Shown here: in pieces, positions 1 through 12,231 of the stretch
Position numbering within the stretch: position 1 is the stretch's first letter
Layout: each line of letters begins with the position of its first letter
Source of the DNA: Elephas maximus indicus
Taxonomy: Eukaryota; Chordata; Mammalia; Proboscidea; Elephantidae
Direction: 5' to 3'
Assembly (NCBI RefSeq): GCF_024166365.1
Contig: NC_064830.1
Span: 94,232,968-94,296,967, forward strand
DNA: 64,000 nucleotides
Notes under the pieces: generated by a model
Databases searched by the model: none
What the model saw: the letters and a program-made list of their open reading frames with translations, nothing else
Told to the model about the DNA's origin: nothing
Translations under genes and position numbers: made by a program

Positions 1-183
<183 letters not shown>

Positions 184-558
184 GGCCCCCAGGTGGACTG
201 GCAGCGCACGCTGATGCTACTACTGCAGTCTTTATTTTTTTCCCATGAGTTGGGGGTCGGGTAGGGGAGGGAAAGGGAGGAATGACCTTCCTAGGGAGGA
301 AACCCACGACCTGTCCTGTCTTTGATCGCCTCTTTGACATTTTTGCCAAAATACCACTAGTGGAAAGTCAGGCTAGCTGTGCTCGTATTGGAATAGCAGC
401 CTCACACTGGCATACGGACTGTTGTGTAGATTAATGCAAGTGGAGCTGTCTGTCTTTAATTTAACTTATTGCTAGATAATAGGGTTTTAAGATGAAAAGA
501 AAACTTAAATGGAATGGCCCTCATTCAATAAGTTCTGTGGTTCCAGTAAGGATTTTTA

Positions 559-566
559 TGTACATA
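559..566 (+). promoter_or_regulatory. Pumilio-type 3' UTR motif (UGUACAUA)
   Basis: The octamer TGTACATA matches the Pumilio response element UGUANAUA exactly and lies about 375 nt after the YWHAG stop codon on the transcribed strand. Use by PUM1/PUM2 is inferred only from the match. Confidence 0.4.
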
Positions 567-1885
567 TGCTCTTGTCGTAAGTTTTGGGTACTTTTTATCT
601 CATCTGTTTAGCTGTGCATTTTTTTCAGGGTATACTCTACCAAACACATAATAGTTTAAATCCCAAGCTGACAGACTTAGAACATAAGGTGTATCTATCC
701 TTGTGATTTAGGCCTTGCCATTTTTCTGAAGTCCGATTAGTTGACAGTATTAACACTAAATTGCAGTTTACAGTATTTCTACATTACAGCCATATGTAAC
801 ATCAAGCCATCAATGGTGTATTTTTCTTTGCTAGTTATTTTGGCTTTACATCTTTATCGGCCTCATCCAGGTTGATTTTGCTGTTATCTGTCTCCTAGGC
901 CAAAAGGCTTGCCTGAGGAGAATCAAAGCTACTTTAGGTTTTGGCTAACAGGTGCTTGGCAGGTGGCTGTGGGATTTTTGTCCTTTCCTCTTAACTTAAA
1001 TCCACCATGAAAATTATTAATCACTTTAATAGAAATGTTAAACACCACAAAAATAGAGAAAATTCAGGTCTGTATGTCATTTATTGTGTTGGTATTTTCA
1101 GAGACTATTCTGATTTTTTCAGATGCCGTACAGCTCCTTCCTCAGGGATTGCCCTGCCATTTCACTTTTCACTTGATTCTTTCCCGCTGTACCTGATGGA
1201 GGGGGTGTTGAAGCTGTCGGGTTGTAGAAGCTGGGTGGTCATTTGGAGAACGTTCGTGGTGCAGTGTGTGAAAATTCAGGTGCTAGAAGCTTACTGGTAG
1301 AAAAACCCAAAAGGAAGAGCTGTATTCATAAACATTCTGTCAATTTTAGGGAGCCTTGTAAGTGTGTCAGTTTTTCCTCCCTTGAAAACACTCTTTCCCC
1401 AAGTAATTGTTGTAGGAGGATAAATTAAAATTACCAGGTAATAAATACGTACTCCTATTTGACCAAAAATTTTTCTATATTTTTTTCTTTTAAGGAAAGC
1501 ATAGAAGTTGGAGATTGACTTCTCTTGTGCGGTCAGTGCATATTTGGAATTGAAGCTACCTTGGTATTTCCACAGATTTGTTTTCAATTGGCCATAGGTC
1601 CCTTGTTCTCATTTTGGATAAATCTGTTTATCTCTCAGTAAACATGACCTGTTGCATGTGCTCAGTTTTTGTTTTCTATAAAACAAGTAACAGTGTGAAC
1701 TCTACCGAGATGGGTAATAACAGACTTGCTTTGTGTGTTTATTTAGGCAAGGGAGAGGTTTGATAATAATTGAGGAAAAACTGACAGGCTTTTGCTAATA
1801 CCAAAATTGAGCTTACAGTTAGGAAATGAGTATGTTTAACAGGATCCAGGTGACAGTAAAGATAGAAGAATGAAGATGACTGTGG

Positions 1886-1891
1886 AATAAA
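1886..1891 (+). terminator. possible proximal poly(A) signal of YWHAG
   Basis: AATAAA at 1886-1891 lies inside the long 3' UTR, about 1.1 kb before the distal signal. It is followed by a moderately U-rich stretch (atatactctgtaac). It could give a shorter YWHAG mRNA, but the sequence alone does not show use. Confidence 0.35.
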
Positions 1892-2963
1892 TATACTCTG
1901 TAACATTGCACAGTTTACCCAGCATGACTTTCCTTAGAAGGTCCCTCCATATGCTAGAGCCAAAGTCCCACTTAACTGAACCCTACCAGAAGAGCTAGTA
2001 GAAGGCGGCTTTGCCGCCTCTGTGCCCTTACAGAAGCCTACAGTGAATGCCATGGCTGGGAAAAGATGGCGTGGGGGGGGGCGGGACGGGGCGGGCAGGG
2101 AGGGCTTGCTCTCATCTATTCTCCGTGTCCAGTGAGCAGTGTTGTGTCCTTCCTCATAGCATTTGGAAATGATTTACTGGAATTACAAAACCTATTTTTT
2201 TTTTTTTTTCCTTAAATTTCAGCTTTGGCTCTGGCTGCTTTTTAGAATTATGCAAGATAAAATCATATCTGAGGGCTTAAAAAGAAGAGGGGACGGGCAA
2301 CTTGATATTTAAGCAGCTTGAATGGTTTTTCTTTTCTTTAGTCTTAAAGAAATGCACTTGCCTATGATACTGTCTCTCCAGTGAAATGATTACTCCTCCA
2401 TTACTCTATTGATACAATATTGTGCATGCTAGTGTTGTATTTCTATACAGTAGCTTGAAATTTATTAACTTATACTGTAGGTGTTATGTATTCCTATGAC
2501 AAAAAATTAAGTCTTCAAATTTTTTAAAGTTCTTTTTTTTTTTTTTTAATTTAATTTTTCCTTTTTTGGGGGTAAAGTTTGCTCTACCAAATAGTGATCG
2601 TAACAAATTGATCTGTTTTGGATGTTGCTATAGTGACATGCAGTTATATATTTTGTTTTTAAAAGGGTGGGGGGGGGGAAGCAAAAGAAACACCAGTGTT
2701 AGCTTAATCTTAATGTCTGGTGTTTGTCCTGGTGAAATTCTAACTATTACAGTGTAGGAGAACAACGAGTATGTTCTCTGAATGAGCCGTTGTGCTTTTG
2801 TCATGTTACGCAGTGAACTATTTTCAAGGTCTAATCAGTGGTTATTTTTCCAGCTCCGTGTTTCTCTAAGGAATTATTTCACACACGGACCATTCTTAGC
2901 AGTTTTCCTCAGTGATGGAATACCATGAATGTGAGTCATTATGTAGCTGTCATACATTGAGCA

Positions 2964-2969
2964 AATAAA
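2964..2969 (+). terminator. YWHAG: distal poly(A) signal of YWHAG
   Basis: AATAAA in the context gagcaaataaacttacag. A GU/U-rich region follows (gatgtcagtgctacttagttttattt) and SINE-bearing intergenic DNA begins about 400 bp later. The spacing suits the end of a long 14-3-3 gamma 3' UTR. Confidence 0.75.
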
Positions 2970-3371
2970 CTTACAGATCTGATGTCAGTGCTACTTAGTT
3001 TTATTTAATGAGTTTTTTCTTTGCTTTTGAAGGTTTGCTTAGACATGGGCCTTCTATCGTTCTCCATCACCCAAGGAATGAGGTCGAATTGAGGAAAAGG
3101 GGGCAAGACAGTATCTATTGAAAAGCACCTGTATCTGGGAATCAGACCTGGGTTTACTGATCTTAAAAAATCATTGCACCTTTTAGGCCTTTGTTTTTCT
3201 CTTATAAGATGAGCATATTCAGCTACATCTCTGAGAGCCTTTCTGATTTGTGAGAAGCACAGACCTGAGTTTGAGTCACAACTCCTTCGACAGATTGCTG
3301 GACTTCTGTGCCCTGGAGGTGTGGGTTTAAATGAGAACTGGACCATGTGCCTGCTTCAGTATATGTTTATT

Positions 3372-3516
3372 AACCAAAAAAACTAAACCCGTTGCTGTCG
3401 AGTCAATTCCAATTCATAGGGAGCCTGTAGGACAGTAGAACTGCCGCAGAGGGTTTCTAAGGAGTGACTCGTGGATTCAAACTGCTGACCTTTAACCACT
3501 GTGCCATCAGGGCTCC
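3372..3516 (-). repeat. AfroSINE-type SINE copy
   Basis: In reverse complement it reads GGAGCCCTGATGGCACAGTG at the tRNA-like head and ends in the tail TTGACTCGACAGCAACGGG. It is diverged and short in the middle. Confidence 0.85.
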
Positions 3517-4907
3517 ATATTTTATTAGGTGTCCAGTATTGGTAATTTCATCAAGTCTTGAATGAGATGGTTCTTTGTGATTAAAAAACCCATAAAAACT
3601 GTCTTGAGATTTTTAGTCCTAAAGTGGTCCCCCGGCCTTCAGAAGGCCTGCTCTTGTTGAAGGCAGTTTTCAGAATGTGAACCACAGAGTGACTCACATC
3701 CCAGGGTGTGGGGGGTGTGCTGCCCTCACTGTAAAGAGGGATTTGTCTAAGGAAAGGTGAGGGAGGGGAAGGTTCTACTCCATCCACTCTTGCATGCTGC
3801 TGGAAAAGGGAAGGGAGCCTTGGTTCACCAAGTGCAAGAAGATAGCTTTTGGGGTTTTTTTAATGGACAAACCAGGAATAAAAACCCTAGTGTGAGTAGT
3901 TTTTTTGCTTTGTACTAAATGAAATCCCCTAAGTTAGCTCATTTACCACTCACCCACTCTGGGAGTGCCACTGGCATGGCAAGTAGAAATGTGGAAATAG
4001 AAGTGACTGATGTGCCTGAGGTCACACAGCTCACTGAAAACCCAAATGGAACCCCCGTCTTCTAACTTCCTAAGCTTTGTCTGCTTAACACCAGGCTGCT
4101 GCTGTGCAGCTCAGAGACTAACCAGCTTACGTTGACTGAGTCCTTTTAGTGCGCTAGGTACTTGGGGTAGAGAACTGAATTGGACATTGTCTTACCAATA
4201 AGGAAATATAAATATGAGCAAGGTCAGAACAGTCAAATGTTGATACCGGGTCATCAAGGTTCTTCAGAAAGAAGAGAGAGCTCCTGAAAGTTGGGGCTCT
4301 TACACCCTTGTAACTTCCCATTGTGAGTGCCTAGAATCTGATTTTAAGACCTGCCTTTAGGAGGTCCACAGACACTTTAATTTCTCTTGAGATAAAATGT
4401 TGCTGGAAGTCTCTCCAGTTAAGATTTCCTTAATGCAAGCTTTTTTCATCTCAAGTCCTCTTTGCATAACTCTTAAGAGCTTTTATTTATGTGGGGTTTA
4501 GCTGCCAAAAACTAGAAAGCCCTCATTTACTTGAAATAACAATAAAAAACCCATTACATGTGAAGATACCTTTTTTTTTTTTTTTTTTTAAGAAAAGTAA
4601 CTTTTCCAAAATGAAAAATAGAAGAGTAGTATACTTTTACAATTTGGCCAGCTCTTTTAATGTCTCGCTTAGTAGAAGTCAACTGGATCCCCATAGCTGC
4701 TTCTGCATTCAGTGTGTGGCAATATGTAAATTGGGTTGAAGTATCTGAAGGAAATCTGGCATCACACAGAAAAGTAATCGGTAAAGAATAGCCCAAAAGA
4801 TTAGGGGTTGGGTGGCAGGAGTACAATAAAGTCTAAGGTAGTTATCATGAGTCAAGAAGGGAGTGAGTGCTCTGGATCAGGCACTAATGATAGAGGTCTT
4901 TTTCCTC

Positions 4908-5102
4908 AGTACACTCTTTGTCATTGTGTTCTGACTCACAGCGACCCTCTATGACAGGGTAGAGCTGCCCCTTAGGGGTTTCATAGGCTGTAATCTCTAC
5001 GGGAGCAAATTGCCAGGTCTTCTGTGGAGCTTTTGGGTGGGTTCAAACCACCGACCTTTGGGTTAGCAGCTGAGCACTTACGCATTGCACCACCAGAGCT
5101 CC
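4908..5102 (-). repeat. AfroSINE-type SINE copy, long form
   Basis: Reverse-strand SINE with head GGAGCTCTGGTGGTGCAATG, the middle module with the AGATTACAGCCTATGAAACC region, and the tail GGGTCGCTGTGAGTCAGAA. It is nearly full length (about 190 bp). The extreme 3' end is diverged. Confidence 0.85.
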
Positions 5103-6740
5103 TTCCGTGCACTCTAGAATTTTAAAAATAATGTGATCATGTGAAGCAAATAAAGGTTACGGCAGTGATTACAAAGGACTGAATAACCCCTTCTGCTCGG
5201 GGCATCCACAGAGCAGAGGTCTCCATTCTAAGAGCTTTGGGTGTGGGTCGGAGGAGTCACCACACAAGGTGAGTTAGTGCGGAGGACCTTTTAGCGTAGC
5301 AGAGAGTCTGCTGTTCGGTGCAAATGCAGGTTCCCTTCACGCTATCTCGGTGTAATTACCACATGCGCTGGCCCCTGCACTGGTCAGCCGGAACTGCCTG
5401 TCCATGCACCGGGTGAGCCCAGTGGCCAGGGTGGCAGCTGCCACTCCCGGGTGCGCAGTTCTCAAAGCAAACTTGGAGAAACCATGTTCTGAAACTTGGT
5501 GAGTAACTGATTTCTAGGAGTTGGCATTAGGTGGTCACCCGCCGATTCAGAACATTAAAATGGCATACCAGCTTGCTAATGAAACTGGCGGCTTGAATGT
5601 CTCCATTTTGGTATGGATAACCCCCCCCCAAAAAAGTGATTAAGTATGGATAAAAGTGATTGAATCTCAGTGTCCAGAACCTGACCTCTAATTAACCACA
5701 GGTAGCTGTGGTCAGTGAGGAGTTAGGATGAGAGTGGCTGTATCACACCAGGTAGTAGGTTTGTTGGTTTCTTACCTTCGGGCTTAAAACATCCGCACCT
5801 GGCAAGACAAATAATCAAGATTTCCCAGCTTCGGTAGTGCACCCATATAGCACTCAATATGCACAGTACTGGAGAGAAGAGTAAACACAAATTACTTTGG
5901 GGAACACAGCTTTTTGAGTTTCAGTTTTTGAGTAGGTGGTGCATACACAGTATAAAAGTCAAAGTACAAAAAGGTATAATCAAAAACTTTTTTGCATTGC
6001 CTTTGAGCTAAAGATAGTTTACCTTTTTAAAGGATTGTAAAGAAGAAAAATTGCAAAAGAGACAGTATGTGGCCCACAAAGCCTAAAACACTGGCCAATA
6101 GCTTGCCGACCTCTGGTTTATCAGGAATGTTCCCTCCCCTGTCTGTTGCCCAGCCACTTACTACCCTTTCCTAGAGGTAACTCACCACTATTAACAACTC
6201 ATGCTTCCTAATCTGACTCAGCCTGAGACAGAAGGCTTTTCGTCTCTACCTTTGAGACGAAGAGTTTTTGCTGCTTTTTAAAGTATTAAGTGACTCTTGG
6301 ATCTTAAGAGGTTTTACCTTGTGATTTTAAATACGGATCATTGAAATTTGGTGGTCCCAATAAGTACCTCTTGAATTAGACTTAAGGGTAGCTATGTGTT
6401 TTGGGGGCATCTTGCTCCCAAATTTAGAAAAATGTCAAGCACAGAAGTTAAAATACAGTGATACAAATTTGAGAGCTGCAAATCTGGACTTGCCAGCTTA
6501 GTAACAGGCCCTGGTGCTGGCCCCCGTGGTAACAGTGATAACCTATGCCCACCACCCTGACACAGCACACAGCAGTTAAGGGTTTGTCATATTTGATTTA
6601 CAATTCTATATGTTGTGGGATCTTTAAATTGAAGTATGACATCTCACTCCAGAGTTCATATTTCTAAAAATAAGGACATTCTGTTGCATAACCCCACAGT
6701 ATTACTATCACACCTAAAGAGATCAACAGTAATTGCCTAA

Positions 6741-6906
6741 CGAAACAAAAAAATCAAACCCGTTGCCCACAATTCCAATTCATAGCGACCCTGTAGGTCA
6801 GAGTAGAACTGCCCCATACAGTTTCCAAGGAGCGCCTGGCAGACTTGAACTGCTGACCTTTTGGTTAGCAGCCGTAGCACTTAACCACTATACCACCAGG
6901 GTTTCC
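6741..6906 (-). repeat. AfroSINE-type SINE copy
   Basis: Reverse-strand copy. The head GGAAACCCTGGTGGTATAGTG and the line GGTCGCTATGAATTGGAATTG are clear, and an A-rich tail lies at the left end. Confidence 0.85.
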
Positions 6907-7054
6907 ATAATTCCCTAATATCCAGCCCATATTCATATTTCCCGAAACTCCCCACAACAATGCCTTTGACAGCTCATGCTTCCTCTCCCCCCCACAACTA
7001 GTATCTAATTAAAATTAATTGCATTGTTTTATTAGGCTTCCTTAGTCTCTATCT

Positions 7055-7254
7055 AGGAGTCCCAGTGGTGCAGTGGTTAAAGCACTTGGCTGCTAACAGA
7101 AAGGTCAGCAGTTCAAAACCACCAGCCACTCCATGGGAGAAAAATGTGGCAGTTTGCTTCCGTAAAGATTACAGCCTAGGAAACCCTATTGGGCAGTTCT
7201 GCTCTGTCCCATAGGGTCGCCATGAGTCAGAATCAACTGAAGGACAGTGGGTTT
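7055..7254 (+). repeat. AfroSINE-type SINE copy, long form
   Basis: Plus-strand copy with head AGGAGTCCCAGTGGTGCAGTG, box-B-like GGTCAGCAGTTCAAAACC, the middle module GTGGCAGTTTGCTTCCGTAA and the tail GGGTCGCCATGAGTCAGAA. It is nearly full length. Confidence 0.9.
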
Positions 7255-8134
7255 AGTCTCTTATCTAGCGTATTCCTCCCACCTCTTTTATGACACTACA
7301 TTTTTCAGGATGCCAGACACTAGCAATCTTACTGAATCCCACGTTCAGGATTTGTCCAGTTGTTGCCTCCTGTGTCTTAGAACTTGTTTCCCATCCCTGT
7401 TGGGGCACTTTTTTGTCTTGCACAAGGATTTGGCTTTGTCCTTCCATCCAGCCCTTTTCAGTGGTCGATGTGGTATTAAGCAGCAGTCAGCACCGGAACC
7501 TGCTACCTAAGCTGACAAATTCAAATTTGGACCTCTCAGTGCCTCAGTGATAAAAAGGCTAGTGGAATTTACTGTCACCCATGGGAACCACCTTCTCTAG
7601 GCTAGGGTCTTCTGCCTCTTCACAACCCTCTCCTGCCTCCTGCTTTGCCTGGATGGGGAAATTACGAGGTGTTCCATAAGCACTTGATTGAGCAAGCTGT
7701 CCCCACATGCACTCACTTGGGTTGAAGTGAATGGTCTGTGGCTGTTCTGCCCCTGTGCCTGGGGGACGTGGTGAAAAGTGCACCTCTGTGTTCAAAGGAG
7801 TCAGAACAGGCAAGTGGGTCTGAGAGGTGGCCTTCGGTGGAACCTACATTAGGAGAATGAATCCAGACTCGTTTTTACACAATCTTGGTGTTAAGTTGGT
7901 TCTTTCCACCAAGATGGACAAATTACTACTTATTGGCTCTTTTATAGGGCCGAGAAGAGACATCGAAGCTTCTACCTGTTCACTCTTAGCCACTTGGATC
8001 TCCTGTGCCCTGCTGTTCGGCTCTTAGCCTCAAGTCAGATTTTAGGGATGGGATTTTGATGATCAGATCTTTAAAAGCCAGATGGAAAAGCTCATGTTTG
8101 ATTCCATTAGGTTTGTTATCAAAGCAAAAAGCAA

Positions 8135-8293
8135 CCCAAACCCATTGCCATGGAGTCGATCCCGACTCATAGCAACCCTGTAGGACAGGGTAGAACTGCC
8201 CTGTAGAGTTTCCAAGGAGCGCTTGGTGGATTTGAACTGCTGACCTTTTGGTTAGCAGCTGTAGCCCTTATCCACTACACCACCAGGGTTTCC
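8135..8293 (-). repeat. AfroSINE-type SINE copy
   Basis: Reverse-strand copy beginning GGAAACCCTGGTGGTGTAGTG and ending GAGTCGGGATCGACTCCATG before an A-rich tail on the left. Confidence 0.9.
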
Positions 8294-8728
8294 TAGCAAA
8301 CCAAACTGCCTTCCAAAAGCCCTTCGCCTCCAAATTACATGATACTTTCTGGTGTTAAGGTTTACAGTCATTTTTGCCTGCTAAATTTGAAAACTTTAAA
8401 ACATTCCTTGTTGGGAATGTTGAGGCCCCTCAGTGATTTAGGTTGGAGAGGGTTGAGTAGTGGGCTCTTGCCCTAAAGATTACATTCAAAATAGATGAGC
8501 CACTCGTGGCTGACTGCAGACATTTTGAGTGAGTCCGTTTCTCTCCCTAAACCACTGTCCGGATTCCCAAAATCAAACAGCCTGTATCCCATTGCTGGCT
8601 CAAAACAAAAGGAGTAGTTGGCGCCCCTTGGTATATCAGCACAAAATGAACCTGGGTAGGGGAACAAACAGCCTTGGCCCATCCTCAGGGCTTCAGCACC
8701 CAAGAATGCATCAGCGGCAACCGGTCTG

Positions 8729-8742
8729 CCCCCCCCCCCCCC
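8729..8742. repeat. poly(C) run, 14 bp
   Basis: An uninterrupted C14 just before the CpG-rich block. A mononucleotide tract that is likely to be length-variable. Confidence 0.9.
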
Positions 8743-8839
8743 TTCCCATTACCTGGCCTACAAAATACTGCAATGATGCTAGTTTTGCAGGCATCCGTCC
8801 TGGTCCGGGTCTGGCCACCGACCCCAGCCCTACTTAGGG

Positions 8840-9600
8840 GCTACAGCGTTGCTTCCTCTGCTGCCCCCCAGCGGGCACTCCCGGTCTCTGCAGCTGGCCC
8901 CCAACGAAGGATCCTCGCCCCCTCGCCGGGGGTCGGGGTTTCAAGGTCTCCGCCGGGTTCTCCTTCCAGCCTTCTGGCTACCCACGTTTAGCCCTCAAGC
9001 CCAGGTTTGTTCCCCAGCTCCAGCCCACCTGGGGTCCCCTGGCCTCTCTCTGTCACATCCCATCCCCAAAGACCTGGGCCCCAAGGGAAGAATCCTGCTG
9101 TGTGCGTATCCCCGCGTGGGCTGCAGACCTCAGTATTGCACTGGCGAGCATTTGCACACGTGCGTGCGCCTCTACACGGGCGAGTCCACGTGCGCGAACT
9201 CTGCATGGTCGTACAACACAAAGGCGAGGCGGGCGTACGCGCGCCCTGCGGGTGCTCGGCTCCCACTGCCCCGCGAGAGCCTTTCTCGTGCTCAGGTTCC
9301 TAGATTTCAGAACTACGGACCCTGACAGTCCGCTGTCGCCAAGGCGCCAGGACTGTCCAGAGACCCGGATGTGAGCGAGGCGCGGGGGGGGGACGCGGTT
9401 CCATAGGCTTGCAACGCGAGGTGACCCGCCTTCCAATCGCAGAGCAGTGACGAGAGCCAATCACGAGCCAATCTGTCCCCACTCCTCCAATGGTCGGCCT
9501 GTTGCTAGGGCTTGGGTTTCTGCTCCAGGATCTGACTGCTCGCAGCCCCGGGACAGATTCGTCCAGACCCGGCCCTCCTCCTTCCGGGAGCCTTTGTCTT
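8840..9600. promoter_or_regulatory. CpG-rich block with CCAAT boxes, candidate unassigned promoter
   Basis: CpG dinucleotides are dense through most of this block (for example in ACACGTGCGTGCGCC and GGCGTACGCGCGCC), unlike the flanking DNA. Four CCAAT motifs on the plus strand at 9433, 9457, 9468 and 9487 are followed by GTTGCTAGG at 9501-9509, which resembles half of an RFX X-box. NF-Y and RFX sites clustered in a CpG island are a promoter signature. No known gene starts here: YWHAG and HSPB1 both end toward this interval. It could be a promoter of a non-coding transcript, an enhancer, or an unannotated first exon. A SINE fragment abuts its right side. Confidence 0.5.
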
Positions 9601-9609
9601 GTCTTTACC

Positions 9610-9707
9610 TAAATCCACCAGGCGCTCTTTGGAAACTCTTCGCGGGGATTCTGCTCTGTCCTTTAGGGTCGCTATGAGTCGGAATCGACTCACAGCAGTG
9701 GGTTTGT
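9610..9707 (+). repeat. AfroSINE 3' fragment
   Basis: It starts within the SINE at AAATCCACCAGGCGCTCTTTGG and runs to the tail GGGTCGCTATGAGTCGGAA followed by CGACTCACAGCAGTGGGTTT. The head is missing (5'-truncated). Confidence 0.85.
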
Positions 9708-9720
9708 CTTTACGTACATC

Positions 9721-9762
9721 TTTGTTACAAAAAAAAAAAAAAAAAAATTTTTTTTTTGTTAC
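9721..9762. repeat. A19-T10 tract flanked by TTTGTTAC direct repeats
   Basis: TTTGTTAC (9721-9728), 19 A (9729-9747), 10 T (9748-9757), and TTTGTTAC again at 9755-9762. The A and T runs can pair into a hairpin. It lies just after the SINE tail and is probably a SINE poly(A) end that has been rearranged. Confidence 0.7.
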
Positions 9763-10639
9763 CCGGAGTAACCCGGTACGGGCTGTGAAGGGCATTGTAA
9801 CGCTTTATATAGGACGTTAGTGACATTTATGGGTGTTGTCCACTACCGAGATCAGTAGAAGGAACTGGTTTGGGGGGTCCGAGGTCAGACCCCCAGCTAG
9901 TTGCACCCTCAGACTCCTGCTGGACTTTTGGTCCCTTGTCTGCCCCTCGGTTTCCCCATCTGAACAATGACATGATTGCTAATGTCCAGTACAGGTTTGC
10001 CATTTGTTACTTGTGTATACCCTGGGAAGCTCTAGTTATTCCCATATTGCAGAGTCGGGAACCAGGCCTCCTTACACACCTTGCCCCAATTCACCAGTAT
10101 CAAAGGGGTAGGGGCAGTGGATCATTGAGGCAGGGGCCAGACCTGGTGTCCTGAGGACACGGAGGCCAGCCCCTGCCTCTCTCTGTCATTGAAGTCCAGA
10201 TTGCAACATGTCTGTCCAGCCTCAGCTGCCCACGTGCCCCATGTGTTGCAGCCCCATCCTTCTAGTCTTCGTTGCAGTTGTGCCTCTGCCTGAATGTCCT
10301 TCCTTCCCCAGACCCCACTGACAGTCTTAACTTTGAATTGAACAGTGGCCAGTCAGGGCTGGTGATCTTTGCCACCATCAGTCTCGACATATGTCAGGGG
10401 TGCAGACTCCCCAGTCTCTTCCCATCTCCCAACATACAGCTGCATAACCTGAGACCCAGGGAGGGTAGGGGAGTTGCCCAAGTCACCAACCAAATGTGGA
10501 TTTAGGAATTGAAGATCCACTTCACTGTAGCTGACTGTTTAGAAAGATGGAATTTCTGTCACTCAGCAATGTCTGTTAATTTCTAAATAAAGGACTGTCT
10601 GGTGGCAGAAAGTTTAAGAGCTCAGGATTTGATTTCTTA

Positions 10640-10935
10640 TTCCACCATGTGCTTGTTATGAGACAAAACTCTCAAATTCCTTCATCTTTCAGAGTGTCAG
10701 TTTCTAGATCTTTAAAATGGGAATAATAAAATCTACTTCGTAAAAATGCTCAGCACTGACTGGGAGCTTTCGTGTGTGTGCCAGGCACTGTTCTAAAGAC
10801 CTCATGTGTATTACTTCATACAATCAGCTTCATTTTACTGGTGAAGAAACAGATTTAGTAACTTGCCCAAGATTCCATAGCTGATAAGTGGCTGAGGGGA
10901 ATTTGAACCCAGGCAGTTTGGTACCAGTGCCCACA
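10640..10935 (+). repeat. MIR-like ancient SINE
   Basis: It contains the MIR-type phrases GTTTCTAGATCTTTAAAATGG, CCAGGCACTGTTCTAAAGAC and GAAACAGATTTAGTAACTTG followed by AGCTGATAAGTGGCTGAGG. Diverged, as expected of an old mammalian-wide repeat. Confidence 0.65.
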
Positions 10936-11829
10936 AGCATAACCATGATCCTCGGCTGTCTCTCAGCGGCCACGGGTTGCTGTGAGGATTTAATAAGCTG
11001 ACTTGTGAGGCATATTCAGGCCAGTGATTGGCAGCTAGCAGGTGCTCAGTACACGGCAGTTCTCATTAGAAATAGAAACAGTGGTGAACACCATCAAAAC
11101 TGCAACAAGGTGGGGCAGGGTCCCCAGATCCAGGCCTTGGTTGCCAGACCCTGCAAAGGCAGAATCAGGGTCTGGCAGCCAGAAAGTGAGCTGGATCCCC
11201 CAGGAGGGAACTCCCAGGAGGCCTTTCCCAGGAGGCCTGAGGGCCCTCGGAAACTTAGCAGAGAATAACTTGGCCAAAGACACAGTAGGCATGTGGTTGG
11301 GACGGGTGTCAGTGTTTTCTAAGATTGGGTCTCTTGCCTCCCTTTCTACCCAGCACTCTGAGTAGAGACTCCTGAATGTTCTGGGGTGGGCCGGCATCAG
11401 GTGCCTGTGGGGCTCCTAGGAGAGCACCAGGGGTCGGTCACTTACTGTCCAATCTGGACCAGGGAGGATGGGGGTGCACAGCTGAGGGGACCCTGCAGGG
11501 AGGCAGTCTAGGGGTCTGTGTTGGCACTGCTCCAGCGCTTCCAGCACTGGAGTCAGCTGCCCTCCAAGGTGAGCTGGGCCTTCCTACAGAGTGGACCAGC
11601 ACTGCTTGACCTCTGAGCCACCTGCCACCGACTGTTGGGATTGATGACTCTAAGCTCCTCCCACCCAGATGCCATTGCCTTGAGGCCCCTGCTGAGGGCT
11701 TGCCCTGTGAGGCCACTCCAAGGGTTCAGGGCTTTCAGGCTGTTCAGACAATGAGAGGAAGGTCTTTGGGATCCTCACTGGAGCCACTGAAAACTTTGTA
11801 AAGGAATAGTTTGGGCACCAGGGCTCAGA

Positions 11830-12150
11830 GAGGGGTGGGGTGAGACTCATAGAGGGTACAGACACTCCAAGATGGGAACAGGCTCAAAGAGGAATCTCAG
11901 GTAAGGGAGGGGGCTTGATCAAGTGAGGTGCAGGGAGGGGGTGGGAATTCAGAAAAGATGGGAGAACTCAGAGGAAGGAGGGGGTATTTCAGTGTGGTGG
12001 AGGGGGCTTGGTGTTGGGAGGGGGGCTAACTAAGTAAAGGAGATAGAGGATCAGGAAGCGAGGGGACACTCAGTGAGGGGGATGAGGGTTCAAATAGGAA
12101 TCAGAGAAGGGAGGAGGCTTGGTGGGGAGAGGGCTCAATGGCCTCTTTGG
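11830..12150 (+). repeat. degenerate GGGG-CTCAGTGAGG-type repeat stretch
   Basis: Loose tandem copies of a purine-rich unit, such as gaggggacactcagtgagggg and gggagagggctcaatgg, separated by 20-40 bp. The unit resembles that of the SRRM3 intronic minisatellite at 30.5-31.3 kb, but here it is heavily decayed. Confidence 0.45.
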
Positions 12151-12231
12151 TCAGTACATCTATTCACCTATTTAAGTTATCAATTCTCACAGTCCCCCCA
12201 GCCATCCCTCAGAGGACATTCGTGAACCCAG

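Larger units (their letters stand above)
184..2985 (+). other. YWHAG: YWHAG 3' untranslated region
   Basis: A 2.8-kb AT-rich stretch without SINEs follows the YWHAG stop and ends at an AATAAA. It contains ATTTA-type AU motifs (for example near 1740), several T-runs (about 2197-2210 and 2531-2546), a G-rich patch at 2070-2102 and a Pumilio-type site at 559-566. The absence of young repeats, in contrast with the DNA right after 3.3 kb, fits a long transcribed and constrained 3' UTR. The exact cleavage point is inferred, about 15-20 nt after the signal. Small open frames here are chance. Confidence 0.85.

Noticed and set aside
1007-2757. Short open frames of 61-98 codons in the YWHAG 3' UTR
   Set aside because: They lie after the YWHAG stop in AT-rich untranslated sequence and have no recognisable features.
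8849-9460. Open frames of 90-158 codons on both strands in the CpG block
   Set aside because: A low density of stop codons is expected in CpG-rich DNA. No splice sites or family motifs support a protein.
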